In this document: positions 8,814 through 19,713 of the stretch, one piece after another
Numbering within the stretch: position 1 is the first letter of the stretch
Layout of the letters: each line of letters starts with the position of its first letter
NCBI RefSeq assembly: GCF_021869535.1
Contig: NW_026262712.1
Location: 70,740,736 to 70,804,735 of the forward strand
From: Mytilus californianus
Lineage: Eukaryota; Mollusca; Bivalvia; Mytilida; Mytilidae
Direction of reading: 5' to 3'
DNA: 64,000 bases
Program-made: the position numbers and the translations under genes
Notes under the pieces: generated by a model
Databases searched by the model: none
What the model was told of the DNA's origin: nothing
What the model saw: only the letters and a program-made list of their open reading frames with translations

Positions 8814-10230
8814 TCAACCAATCAAATGAAAGTAACTGTCTAGACAAAAAACTATGTAGTCATTTTGAATATCTAATAAAGTGTTATTGTGTAAAAAATA
8901 TTTATAGAATAATTGTCTTTGTTGTGTCATTTTATAATACGTGTATGCGTATTCAATGTATTTTTTAATTGTGTACTTGAATAAACGAAGTGCATCAATA
9001 TCTTTGTCATGAAAAACTTTTAAATTCCGTGTTTTGAATATGCATAGTCGGGCTACACTGAGGAAAAAAATAAGAAAATAAGTATTAATAACTAGTGTAC
9101 GTTTCAAAAACCTAAGTAAAAAAGAACTGTTCATAATCATTAGAATTAACCATGTCAGGTGGGTAATTAATAAAAATGTTGAGTACTAGTAATATGTCCT
9201 TCAGGTAATCATGAATTGTTTGAGCTTTTGACAAAGTACAAACAGGTGACTAAGATTTTCTGTACCCTGGCCGCACGTTTTGCATGTGCCAGTATCTGTC
9301 TAACCTATTCTGACCAGTTTTTCGAGTGCAAAATTGCTCGATGGACAATCCTATAGTTTAAGCAATGACAATCAGGGGGTAAACCACTTTGATTGACAAC
9401 TGAATAAAGACTTTTGAAATTGAGAGACGGATATCGCTCCGCCCAATGCTTTTCAGCAGAGGGCGTTTCAAAAAATTTTGACAGAAGGCTGTAAAATAAA
9501 TTCGTCACAGCACTTCTAAGGTGAATTTCTTTGGCTGTGTTTGGATATACGCCTAAGGCAGCCTATGGTTACCCATAGGTATCTTTGGGTACCAATGGTT
9601 TGATATTTTGATATATAGAATATCAAACGAAAGGTACCTATGGATAACCATAGGCCACCTCTGGCGTATATCCAAACACAGCCTTTGTCGTTATCTAAAC
9701 AAATTTTAACAATCGGAGTAATCTCAACATTAAGAGGATTTTCGGATTTTAATAGTTCTTTTCACTCGTCAGGAATACATCGAATGATTTTTTCGAAAGC
9801 CGTTTTTTCATCAGGAAATTTTTGTTTAATTATTTCGACTATTGAATTCGATGTGAAGAAACCCGGCATAAATTCATAGCAAACGTCTCTTATCCGTATC
9901 AAGCCTGTTTGAATGAATTTTTCAAACAGTAGCATTTTACCGTTGTATGTTATGTTTGGATTACAAAAAAGTGGATTATTATATACATGTTGTACTTGAA
10001 AATCGAATTTCAAATTGGATTTTATTTTATAATACGCGTTTATCATTTCTTGATAATAAAGCGGTAAGTTTTGAATTCAGATGCGTATAAACAATATCTT
10101 GTTTTAAATCCATATTATCGATTTTAGTGATGAAGTAATCAAACGCACCTTTCCAAATTGACTGACATTCAGGATCTAAATATTTTTTAAGAAATTTTAA
10201 TATGTCAAATATTTAATTACAATCCAAATT
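8814..10230 (-). pseudogene. LINE ORF2 C-terminal region with zinc finger
   Basis: Minus-strand frames at 10046-9762, 9508-9305 and 9140-8814 join in order. The first has the typical linker wording (YNNPLFCNPNI, FIQTGLIRIRDV) and ends at an in-frame TGA (9764-9762), after which the same frame continues to 9684. The second has HWAERYPSLNF and LNYRIVHRAILH. Between 9305 and 9240 another frame encodes CKTCGQGTENLSHLFVLC, the C-x2-C-x7-H-x4-C finger common at LINE C-termini. The last has LSVARLCIFKTRN. Frameshifts near 10060 and 9330, the stop, and a MITE at 9533-9683 disable it. Confidence 0.65.
9533..9683. mobile_element. 151-bp foldback MITE inside the LINE
   Basis: The ends are a perfect 21-bp inverted repeat (outer bases GGCTGTG / CACAGCC), and imperfect pairing extends inward almost to the centre, where TTTGATAT faces ATATCAAA. 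It is flanked by TTT on both sides (9530-9532 and 9684-9686). Dropping the element with one TTT leaves the LINE frame continuous across the site, since the codon before ends at 9684 and the codon after starts at 9529. This marks a precise DNA-transposon-like insertion with a 3-bp target duplication. No transposase is encoded. Superfamily not assigned. Confidence 0.8.
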
Positions 10231-11756
10231 CAGACCGGTATCAAGCTTGAATATTGTGTCCATTTTTGCCCTAACTGTATAGAGTTGGACCTCTGCGAGC
10301 GTATCCAGCTGCGCTTATTTCGTTCATAAATTACTTTCTACTTGGAAATAATTTTGTTTGGAGGAACTGTTATAGTTTCTAGAAAAAGTATTGTCATCGA
10401 AAGAGTTGACATGTTGCAATGTACATTTAACATTATGTTACTTGATAAAATTGAGAATGGAAATGGGGAATATGTCAAAGAGACAACAACTAGACCAAAG
10501 AGCAGACAACAGCCGAAGGCCATCAATGGGTCTTCAACGCAGCGAGAAAATCCCGCACCCGGAGGTGGTCCTCAACTGGCCCCTAATTAAAATATGTACT
10601 AGTTCAGTGGAAATTGACGTGACACTAAACTCCAAAACATATAAATGAACTAAAATTAAAAACATACAAGACTAACAAAGGACAGAGGCTCCTGACTTGA
10701 TGTTCTTGCAATACACACAATACAGTGACTAAGCAATCATTATGAACTACTTTTCATAGGATGGAAGTCATTGAATATGCTGATATAATCAATAATAAAG
10801 AATAGTCCATTTATATTTATAAGGAAAGGTATTACATGAAAAGTGCTTACCATGGTGAGGTACAGAAAATATATATATATATACGGTGATTATCACCAAG
10901 GTTCAAATTTATTTTCTGAAGTAAAGGAAGACAATGTGTACCCCATTGTTAAATTTACATTGCATTTCAGATTAAAACAGATATCTTGAGATTGACTGTA
11001 TGTTACCATAGTTTACAAATAAAATTAATATATCATATTATCCATATAAAATGCGTTTTATAATTATGCCACAATATCTATTATCATCAACCATGCCAAA
11101 ATATATGCTTGGTATATCCAATATGTAATTTCACAGATACACACATATACTATGTGCAAGTTAATTATATCAAAGTAACAGTCATACAAATTGCCCTTAA
11201 CCGTCAAAATGTACTGAGATTTAACACCAGCATTCATCTATGCACGATAAGTTCAACAGGAGTATTCTACATAGTTTTATGCTTCCAAATCAAAAGTTTA
11301 TATAAAAGAAAGAAGTCAAAGGTTTCCCATCATAGTTTAGTTACATACATTTTTTTTGTACCTGAGGTCATTGAATATAGATCATTATACAAATAAGGAG
11401 ATATGGTATGATTGCCAATTAAACGACTATCATCCATGATTACTAGTAACAAACCACATTTGCAAAGTTGAATAAAATACAGTTGATACCTGGTATTTAT
11501 TCCTAAAAAGAAAATGCCCAACTATATTAAACCGTATTTGACTATAAACAGGGTACAAACTGGACATAATGCACTAGTTCATAAACAAGTTAGAACAATC
11601 ACCTTCATATAATGCTCAGAATATGACATTCATGAAACTTGTTCAATATCATTAGAGAACTCTAAATCTTAAATACTGGAAGCCACCTCTCATAAGTACA
11701 CTGTACTATGCAAGATAATGATATAACTGGACTAAAATTACACACAACCTGAAATT
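10231..11756. other. non-LINE sequence replacing the reverse-transcriptase core
   Basis: No convincing gene. A short minus-strand frame near 10310-10230 (LAEVQLYTVRAKMDTIF) is unassigned. A dispersed repeat occupies 10441-10700 and an AT microsatellite 10868-10882; a degenerate GGAGATATGGTATGATTGCC motif lies near 11397. The plus-strand open frames here (for example 11109-11396) have no recognisable domain. The right edge, next to the RT, has an AGCGC-TTTC-GCGCT palindrome near 11769-11782. The segment stands where RT motifs B to E, including the catalytic YADD box, should be. Confidence 0.5.
10441..10700 (+). repeat. dispersed mussel-type repeat
   Basis: Contains CAACAGCCGAAGGCCATCAA, GGGTCTTCAACGCAGCGAGA, CCCGCACCCGGAGG and, further on, AAGACTAACAAAGGACAGAG and GGCTCCTGACTTG. 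I recall this series from repeats common in mussel transcripts and genomes. Short open frames across it are incidental. Boundaries are approximate and no terminal repeats are apparent. Confidence 0.5.
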
Positions 11757-13731
11757 AACTGCCTTTACAGCGCTTTCGCGCTTTGATTCAATCTAAAGTA
11801 TGAAGTCAAAAATCCATTACATTTAACTGAACTAAAAATGTTTGTGTAAAATATTTTTATCCAGTTTTTGAATTTATTACCAAATCCAAATTTGTCTAAA
11901 ACTGCAAACAGATACTCGTGTCCAGCTCTGTCAAATACTTTTTCTTTGATCTAATTTTAATAAATAACATTCTATATCATCCATTTCTACTAAATCCATA
12001 ATATCCCTCACACTAGCAACTGTATCAGAGATATCTTTTCCTAAGATACAACAGCTTTGATTTGGTGAAATAACTTTTGGAAGTACATAATTAAATCTAT
12101 TTGCCATAACTCTTGCAAGTATTTTGTAATCAACATTCAACAAGCTAATTGACCTAAAGTTTTTCAAATCTGATTTATCACCTTTGTTTTTTAATATTAT
12201 ATTTATATTCCCATATCTCATAGCTCTAGATAATTCCTCATTTTCCACAATACTTTGATAAATATAGAGTAATACGTGTTTTAATTCATTAAAAAAAAAA
12301 AAAAAAATTCTGCAGTTATACCATCTGGTCCAGGTGTTTTCCCTTTTTTCATACCTTTTAAGGATTTTTCAATTTCCTCAATATTAATTTCATCATCACA
12401 CATTTCTACATCCTCATCATCAATTTTGACATTAACATTATTCAATAATTCATCAACTGAATGCATATCAATACTAACACAAGAAAACAAATGTTTATAA
12501 TAATCATGTATAACATCTAGTAGATCATTTTTTTCTGTGACAATTTTCCCATCACAATCTTTTATTTCACTTATCACATTCTTATTCTGTTAATACTTTT
12601 CTAATTTCAAAAAAATATGCAGTATTTCTATCACTTTCTAGAGCCCACTGACTTGTATCTCAAAATTGCACCTTTACATTTGTATGTTTCAATATCTTCT
12701 AATTGTGTTTTCAATTCTAAAAATTGTTCACTATTTATCTGAATACCATTTGCAGATTTTACTGTTAATTCTTGAATTTTATTCTGCAATTTATAATATT
12801 CCCTGTTTAAATCTTTTTGCTTTTCTTTGCCATAGATTTGGCATAATCTTTTAATCGTAAATTTTAAATTATCCCACCAAATTAAAGGATTTGACATATA
12901 AAGATCTGACCCAATTTCCTCTGCAAATAGTCTCTTTATTTTATCAGTAAATAATTCATCTTGTAAAAATGAATTATTAAAAATTCCACACACCTGGACC
13001 TCTTTCTACATTACAAAAATCTACTTTCATGCTGACAATATTATGATCACTAAAACTAGTATCTTTATAATGAATATTCTTAATACTTGATTTTAAATCT
13101 ATTGAAACAAGAAAATAGTCTATTCTGCTTTGGGTTAAAAACCCTTTTACAACCTGTTTTCTAGAAAAAACTTTTGTATTAATATTTCTATTTCTCCATA
13201 TATCATATAAATCTTTTTCTTGCATAAAATTACATAAGGATTTTACAGCCTTATCATTACAATGTAGGGTTTTCCCACTCTTGTCTAAACTGGATAAAGT
13301 AGTATTAAAATCTCCAGCAACTAATACATATTTTCATTTACTAATTTTATTTTTACACTTTAAGAAAAACTCATATCTTTCATTTACATTATTTGGTGCA
13401 TATATATTATAAATGTCAATTAATTTATCATTAATTGTCCCTTTTATATGAATAAATCTTCCATTATCATTTTCCACTTCTAAAAAAATATTTTTTAATT
13501 TCTTACTAACAAGAATAGCAACACCTTGTCTGTTATTACCACTATTACTAAAAAAAAACATCTCCATCCCAAATAGTTTTATCTCTTTTAATTCTTTCTA
13601 CAAACAAACCATTCCAGAATGTTTCTTGTAAACATATAATATCATAAAATCACAATGAAAAAATACAATTCCTTTTTATTATAATCACAAAGTCCGTTAC
13701 AATTAAGACTTATAACATTAAACATAGCCAT
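11757..13731 (-). pseudogene. LINE ORF2, N-terminal part: APE-type endonuclease and partial reverse transcriptase
   Basis: A start at 13731 (MAMFNVISLNCNGL) opens an exonuclease-endonuclease-phosphatase domain. The LQET motif with catalytic Glu lies at 13617-13637, Tyr-Ala-Pro-Asn near 13395, GDFN at 13302-13321, and SDH with the catalytic His near 13043-13052. A linker follows, then the RT: KGKTPGPDGITAEF (12307-12350), GDKSDLKNFRSISLLNVDYK (about 12115-12180), and the motif A region LDQ..FDRAGHEYL (about 11905-11955), with similarity ending near 11757. Wording fits the L1/Tx1 group. Breaks include frameshifts near 13640, 13334, 12990, 12590 and 11935 and an A17 run (12291-12307) shifting the RT frame. 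The YADD box is absent. Confidence 0.75.
12291..12307. repeat. A17 homopolymer in the RT coding region
   Basis: Seventeen A on the plus strand interrupt the RT frame just after the PGPDGITAEF motif, giving a run of Phe codons and a frame change. It may be slippage expansion in a dead element or a homopolymer-length error. Confidence 0.7.
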
Positions 13732-13868
13732 CACTATATAAAATATATTGAGTATTATATAATATTTACAATCCATTTTTATTTGTTTTTATTTTTTTTC
13801 TGATGAGCCAACATTAACATCTGCCTTTACATTAACCTTAACTTTCAATGTTTTTCGTCTTTCTTTTT

Positions 13869-14894
13869 TTAAAACACATTTTTGCATTTTTCATCTACAC
13901 TAGCCCACTGACTTTCTTCAGTCAATGGGTCAGTGTCCATAGTAATTTCGTCTAATTCACCACAAACACCATCATCTCCACCCTGGCTGCATGTTTGTTC
14001 CAGAAAGGGAATGATACTCATTTTTTCATCATTAACAGTAGTTTCACATGAAACATTTTCATTTGTTAGTTCATTTGTACTTAACAATAAATTACATTTA
14101 CTAATATTGCTAACAGTTAAAAAACATGTCCATCTGAAATCTGCTCACTGTCTTTATCTGTCATCTCAGTCGCGATCTTTGTCTTTTCACCATTGTCGGT
14201 CGCGATCTTTGACTTTTCATCATTGTCTGTCGCGATCTTTGTCTTTTCACCATTGTCGGACGCGTTATCAACGGTTTCTGTAACATCATCCTCCATTGAT
14301 TCATCAGCGTCGGTAAATTCATCCTCATTATCTTCATCTCCATTACCAATACCATCACCTTCATTACCATCACCAATTTCTCCATTACCATCATCAACGT
14401 CTCCATTACCATTACCTCTATAATCATCAGCGTCTTCCCTATTACCATCCTCACCATTAGATTCCACATATCACACATGTTACTACTTGTGTGTATATCT
14501 GCCACAACTTTTATGACCTTTGACTTTATCACATGATCACTGGTTCCCTGTTCCGAACAAATGACTGAGGAATTAATATCTGACGTATCTACACTAACCA
14601 GATCATTTTCATGTTCACTTTCTTTTAATTCTGCATTGTTTTCTTCAAAACTGGTGTTAATTTCTTGATATTTTCTTTTATTGTCAGAAACACTACCCCA
14701 GGGTGTTTTTCTTTTTCCTGCGGGTATTTCACCGAATCCTTCTCCAAAATACCGCTTTCATGTGAGACAATCACAATCATTTTTTGTCCGGCGTAGGCAA
14801 CTCCTACATTTATTCTCTGAACAGTTTTTACTTATATGTCCCTGTTGACAGCATTTAAAACATTTAAATTCTGGACAATCTCTATATAAATGTG
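13869..14894 (-). pseudogene. LINE ORF1 remnant: CCHC zinc knuckle and acidic repeat tail
   Basis: From the tRNA junction the minus strand encodes a zinc knuckle CFKCCQQGHISKNC (14821-14862) and a second Cys cluster, then a TGA. The same frame resumes with GEGFGEIPAGKRKTPWGSVS and a charged stretch. A frameshift near 14467 leads into a very acidic Gly/Asn/Asp/Glu tail (14117-14467) with GEKTKIATDN repeats, then a further frame at 13869-14087. Nucleic-acid-binding ORF1 proteins with zinc knuckles precede the endonuclease/RT ORF in L1/Tx1-type elements; that neighbour follows at 13731. No N-terminal part before the knuckle is present. Confidence 0.65.
14170..14259. repeat. three 30-bp tandem repeats inside ORF1
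   Basis: Units 14170-14199, 14200-14229 and 14230-14259 differ at a few bases and encode the decapeptide GEKTKIATDN or close variants (DEKSKIATDN) on the minus strand. The repeat length is in frame, so copy number can change without breaking the acidic tail. Confidence 0.85.
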
Positions 14895-14943
14895 GGAGAA
14901 CCAGACTGCGACCTAAACGCAGCGCCTTAGACCACTCGGCCAT
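14758..14943 (-). other. chimeric open frame: tRNA-Leu sequence fused to the LINE zinc knuckle
   Basis: An ATG at tRNA nt 7-9 opens a 61-codon frame that reads through 49 nt of tRNA (MAEWSKALRLGRSLVLP) and continues in frame into the CCHC knuckle. The identical frame occurs at 341-526. It arises from where the insertion fell. I have no evidence it is translated; an upstream Pol II promoter would be needed. Confidence 0.4.
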
Positions 14944-14949
14944 CCTGAC
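14895..14949 (-). pseudogene. tRNA-Leu 5' fragment (nt 1-55) at the LINE 5' junction, anticodon TAG
   Basis: Same structure as 478-532: A box present, B box lost, wobble base T. Its nt 21-55 (14895-14929) form the 5' copy of the 35-bp duplication whose partner is 8276-8310. Confidence 0.88.
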
Positions 14950-15269
14950 AAGACATCAAAATTGACACTAATTTGTCCCTTTATATCTCAGCACCCAAAT
15001 AAATGCTTCAATTCAAGCCTAGTTAGAGTCCTGGATCAGATCAAGCTTTTATAGATAGAATTATAAGTAATTGCTTCGATAAAACACTTCTTGCATGTCA
15101 ATTAAGAGAATATCCTCGTTCAGAAACGAGATTTAAAGAGGTTCTTTTCATTAAAAACAGGGTTTGCGCATCTAAGAATTGGCGGTATTGTGTCAAACAT
15201 CTTTTTCAATGGTTAAACTGTTCCTGAGATGTCTATAACATGTATAGGTGCCAATAAAAATATACAATT

Positions 15270-17777
15270 TGTCAGAAGTGGGATTCGAACCCACGCCTGG
15301 AGAACCAGACTGCGACCTGAACGCAGCGCCTTAGACCACTCGGCCATCCTGACAAGACATCAAAATTGACACTAATTTGTCCCTTTATATCTCAGCACCC
15401 AAATAAATGCTTCAATTCAAGCCTAGTTAGAGTCCTGGATCAGATCAAGCTTTTATAGATAGAATTATAAGTAATTGCTTCGATAAAACACTTCTTGCAT
15501 GTCAATTAAGAGAATATCCTCGTTCAGAAACGAGATTTAAAGAGGTTCTTTTCATTAAAAACAGGGTTTGCGCATCTAAGAATTGGCGGTATTGTGTCAA
15601 ACATCTTTTTCAATGGTTAAACTGTTCCTGAGATGTCTATAACATGTATAGGTGCCAATAAAAATATACAATTTGTCAGAAGTGGGATTCGAACCCACGC
15701 CTGGAGAACCAGACTGCGACCTGAACGCAGCGCCTTAGACCACTCGGCCATCCTGACAAGACATCAAAATTGACACTAATTTGTCCCTTTATATCTCAGC
15801 ACCCAAATAAATGCTTCAATTCAAGCCTAGTTAGAGTCCTGGATCAGATCAAGCTTTTATAGATAGAATTATAAGTAATTGCTTCGATAAAACACTTCTT
15901 GCATGTCAATTAAGAGAATATCCTCGTTCAGAAACGAGATTTAAAGAGGTTCTTTTCATTAAAAACAGGGTTTGCGCATCTAAGAATTGGCGGTATTGTG
16001 TCAAACATCTTTTTCAATGGTTAAACTGTTCCTGAGATGTCTATAACATGTATAGGTGCCATTAAAAATATACAATTTGTCAGAAGTGGGATTCGAACCC
16101 ACGCCTGGAGAACCAGACTGCGACCTGAACGCAGCGCCTTAGACCACTCGGCCATCCTGACAAGACATCAAAATTGACACTAATTTGTCCCTTTATATCT
16201 CAGCACCCAAATAAATGCTTCAATTCAAGCCTAGTTAGAGTCCTGGATCAGATCAAGCTTTTATAGATAGAATTATAAGTAATTGCTTCGATAAAACACT
16301 TCTTGCATGTCAATTAAGAGAATATCCTCGTTCAGAAACGAGATTTAAAGAGGTTCTTTTCATTAAAAACAGGGTTTGCGCATCTAAGAATTGGCGGTAT
16401 TGTGTCAAACATCTTTTTCAATGGTTAAACTGTTCCTGAGATGTCTATAACATGTATAGGTGCCAATAAAAATATACAATTTGTCAGAAGTGGGATTCGA
16501 ACCCACGCCTGGAGAACCAGACTGCGACCTGAACGCAGCGCCTTAGACCACTCGGCCATCCTGACAAGACATCAAAATTGACACTAATTTGTCCCTTTAT
16601 ATCTCAGCACCCAAATAAATGCTTCAATTCAAGCCTAGTTAGAGTCCTGGATCAGATCAAGCTTTTATAGATAGAATTATAAGTAATTGCTTCGATAAAA
16701 CACTTCTTGCATGTCAATTAAGAGAATATCCTCGTTCAGAAACGAGATTTAAAGAGGTTCTTTTCATTAAAAACAGGGTTTGCGCATCTAAGAATTGGCG
16801 GTATTGTGTCAAACATCTTTTTCAATGGTTAAACTGTTCCTGAGATGTCTATAACATGTATAGGTGCCAATAAAAATATACAATTTGTCAGAAGTGGGAT
16901 TCGAACCCACGCCTGGAGAACCAGACTGCGACCTGAACGCAGCGCCTTAGACCACTCGGCCATCCTGACAAGACATCAAAATTGACACTAATTTGTCCCT
17001 TTATATCTCAGCACCCAAATAAATGCTTCAATTCAAGCCTAGTTAGAGTCCTGGATCAGATCAAGCTTTTATAGATAGAATTATAAGTAATTGCTTCGAT
17101 AAAACACTTCTTGCATGTCAATTAAGAGAATATCCTCGTTCAGAAACGAGATTTAAAGAGGTTCTTTTCATTAAAAACAGGGTTTGCGCATCTAAGAATT
17201 GGCGGTATTGTGTCAAACATCTTTTTCAATGGTTAAACTGTTCCTGAGATGTCTATAACATGTATAGGTGCCAATAAAAATATACAATTTGTCAGAAGTG
17301 GGATTCGAACCCACGCCTGGAGAACCAGACTGCGACCTGAACGCAGCGCCTTAGACCACTCGGCCATCCTGACAAGACATCAAAATTGACACTAATTTGT
17401 CCCTTTATATCTCAGCACCCAAATAAATGCTTCAATTCAAGCCTAGTTAGAGTCCTGGATCAGATCAAGCTTTTATAGATAGAATTATAAGTAATTGCTT
17501 CGATAAAACACTTCTTGCATGTCAATTAAGAGAATATCCTCGTTCAGAAACGAGATTTAAAGAGGTTCTTTTCATTAAAAACAGGGTTTGCGCATCTAAG
17601 AATTGGCGGTATTGTGTCAAACATCTTTTTCAATGGTTAAACTGTTCCTGAGATGTCTATAACATGTATAGGTGCCAATAAAAATATACAATTTGTCAGA
17701 AGTGGGATTCGAACCCACGCCTGGAGAACCAGACTGCGACCTGAACGCAGCGCCTTAGACCACTCGGCCATCCTGAC
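15270..17777 (-). tRNA. seven consensus tRNA-Leu(CAG) genes, every 404 bp from 15270
   Basis: Genes at 15270, 15674, 16078, 16482, 16886, 17290 and 17694 (84 nt each) match the reference. One spacer point change (AATAAA to ATTAAA) lies near 16062. Confidence 0.94.
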
Positions 17778-18097
17778 AAGACATCAAAATTGACACTAAT
17801 TTGTCCCTTTATATCTCAGCACCCAAATAAATGCTTCAATTCAAGCCTAGTTAGAGTCCTGGATCAGATCAAGCTTTTATAGATAGAATTATAAGTAATT
17901 GCTTCGATAAAACACTTCTTGCATGTCAATTAGGAGAATATCCTCGTTCAGAAACGAGATTTAAAGAGGTTCTTTTCATTAAAAACAGGGTTTGCGCATC
18001 TAAGAATTGGCGGTATTGTGTCAAACATCTTTTTCAATGGTTAAACTGTTCCTGAGATGTCTATAACATGTATAGGTGCCAATAAAAATATACAATT

Positions 18098-18181
18098 TGT
18101 CAGAAGTGGGATTCGAACCCACGCCTGGAGAACCAGACTGCGACCTGAACGCTGCGCCTTAGACCACTCGGCCATCCTGAC
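18098..18181 (-). tRNA. tRNA-Leu(CAG), nt 29 T>A variant
   Basis: Anticodon-stem mismatch, with the AGG spacer allele near 17933. Counterpart of 2065-2148 in array 1. Confidence 0.9.
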
Positions 18182-18501
18182 AAGACATCAAAATTGACAC
18201 TAATTTGTCCCTTTATATCTCAGCACCCAAATAAATGCTTCAATTCAAGCCTAGTTAGAGTCCTGGATCAGATCAAGCTTTTATAGATAGAATTATAAGT
18301 AATTGCTTCGATAAAACACTTCTTGCATGTCAATTAAGAGAATATCCTCGTTCAGAAACGAGATTTAAAGAGGTTCTTTTCATTAAAAACAGGGTTTGCG
18401 CATCTAAGAATTGGCGGTATTGTGTCAAACATCTTTTTCAATGGTTAAACTGTTCCTGAGATGTCTATAACATGTATAGGTGCCAATAAAAATATACAAT
18501 T

Positions 18502-18585
18502 TGTCAGAAGTGGGATTCGAACCCACGCCTGGAGAACCAGACTGCGACCTGAACGCAGCGCCTTAGACCACTCGGCCATCCTGAC
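18502..18585 (-). tRNA. tRNA-Leu(CAG), consensus
   Basis: Matches the reference copy; lies between two variant genes. Confidence 0.94.
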
Positions 18586-18905
18586 AAGACATCAAAATTG
18601 ACACTAATTTGTCCCTTTATATCTCAGCACCCAAATAAATGCTTCAATTCAAGCCTAGTTAGAGTCCTGGATCAGATCAAGCTTTTATAGATAGAATTAT
18701 AAGTAATTGCTTCGATAAAACACTTCTTGCATGTCAATTAAGAGAATATCCTCGTTCAGAAACGAGATTTAAAGAGGTTCTTTTCATTAAAAACAGGGTT
18801 TGCGCATCTAAGAATTGGCGGTATTGTGTCAAACATCTTTTTCAATGGTTAAACTGTTCCTGAGATGTCTATAACATGTATAGGTGCCAATAAAAATATA
18901 CAATT

Positions 18906-18989
18906 TGTCAGAAGTGGGATTCGAACCCACGCCTGGAGAACGAGACTGCGACCTGAACGCAGCGCCTTAGACCACTCGGCCATCCTGAC
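18906..18989 (-). tRNA. tRNA-Leu(CAG), variable-arm variant (nt 48 G>C)
   Basis: Linear nt 48 is C instead of G, breaking the G48-C55 pair in the long variable-arm stem. The only copy with this change. Confidence 0.88.
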
Positions 18990-19309
18990 AAGACATCAAA
19001 ATTGACACTAATTTGTCCCTTTATATCTCAGCACCCAAATAAATGCTTCAATTCAAGCCTAGTTAGAGTCCTGGATCAGATCAAGCTTTTATAGATAGAA
19101 TTATAAGTAATTGCTTCGATAAAACACTTCTTGCATGTCAATTAGGAGAATATCCTCGTTCAGAAACGAGATTTAAAGAGGTTCTTTTCATTAAAAACAG
19201 GGTTTGCGCATCTAAGAATTGGCGGTATTGTGTCAAACATCTTTTTCAATGGTTAAACTGTTCCTGAGATGTCTATAACATGTATAGGTGCCAATAAAAA
19301 TATACAATT

Positions 19310-19393
19310 TGTCAGAAGTGGGATTCGAACCCACGCCTGGAGAACCAGACTGCGACCTGAACGCTGCGCCTTAGACCACTCGGCCATCCTGAC
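19310..19393 (-). tRNA. tRNA-Leu(CAG), nt 29 T>A variant
   Basis: Same anticodon-stem mismatch plus the AGG spacer allele near 19145. Counterpart of 3277-3360 in array 1. Confidence 0.9.
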
Positions 19394-19713
19394 AAGACAT
19401 CAAAATTGACACTAATTTGTCCCTTTATATCTCAGCACCCAAATAAATGCTTCAATTCAAGCCTAGTTAGAGTCCTGGATCAGATCAAGCTTTTATAGAT
19501 AGAATTATAAGTAATTGCTTCGATAAAACACTTCTTGCATGTCAATTAAGAGAATATCCTCGTTCAGAAACGAGATTTAAAGAGGTTCTTTTCATTAAAA
19601 ACAGGGTTTGCGCATCTAAGAATTGGCGGTATTGTGTCAAACATCTTTTTCAATGGTTAAACTGTTCCTGAGATGTCTATAACATGTATAGGTGCCAATA
19701 AAAATATACAATT

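Larger units (their letters stand above)
8311..14894 (-). mobile_element. degraded L1/Tx1-like non-LTR retrotransposon inserted inside a tRNA-Leu gene
   Basis: Order on the minus strand: ORF1 with CCHC zinc knuckle and acidic tail (14894-13869); APE-type endonuclease starting near 13731; linker; reverse transcriptase to about 11757; unrelated sequence 11756-10231; C-terminal region with C-x2-C-x7-H-x4-C finger (10230-8814); 3' region ending in a short A-run at 8311. All parts share one orientation and logical order, so I treat them as one element broken by later insertions and deletions. It is flanked by tRNA-Leu pieces on both sides, with 35 bp of tRNA duplicated. The start directly at the zinc knuckle suggests 5' truncation. 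It is non-autonomous now. Confidence 0.75.
14418..14949. repeat. direct duplicate of window positions 1-532
   Basis: The LINE ORF1 piece plus tRNA 5' fragment here equals 1-532 at a constant offset of 14,417, including the rare TAG anticodon. Homology then continues as array. The left limit of the duplication is unknown because copy one begins at the window edge. Confidence 0.85.

Noticed and set aside
9640..9879. Plus-strand 79-codon open frame
   Set aside because: It is antisense to the LINE C-terminal region and starts inside the MITE.
10342..10648. Two overlapping plus-strand open frames
   Set aside because: They lie in a dispersed repeat and show no domain; the overlap in two frames is typical of chance.
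11109..11521. Short open frames on both strands
   Set aside because: A/T-rich noncoding sequence between LINE halves; no motif, signal peptide or homology I recognise.
13933..14423. Plus-strand Ser/Leu/Pro-rich open frames
   Set aside because: They are antisense shadows of the acidic, repeat-containing ORF1 tail.
14161..14532. Minus-strand Met-rich frame MVMETLMMVME
   Set aside because: It is a frame-shifted reading of the GGNGD-type simple repeats; the acidic frame at 14117-14467 with regular GEKTKIATDN repeats is the better ORF1 candidate.
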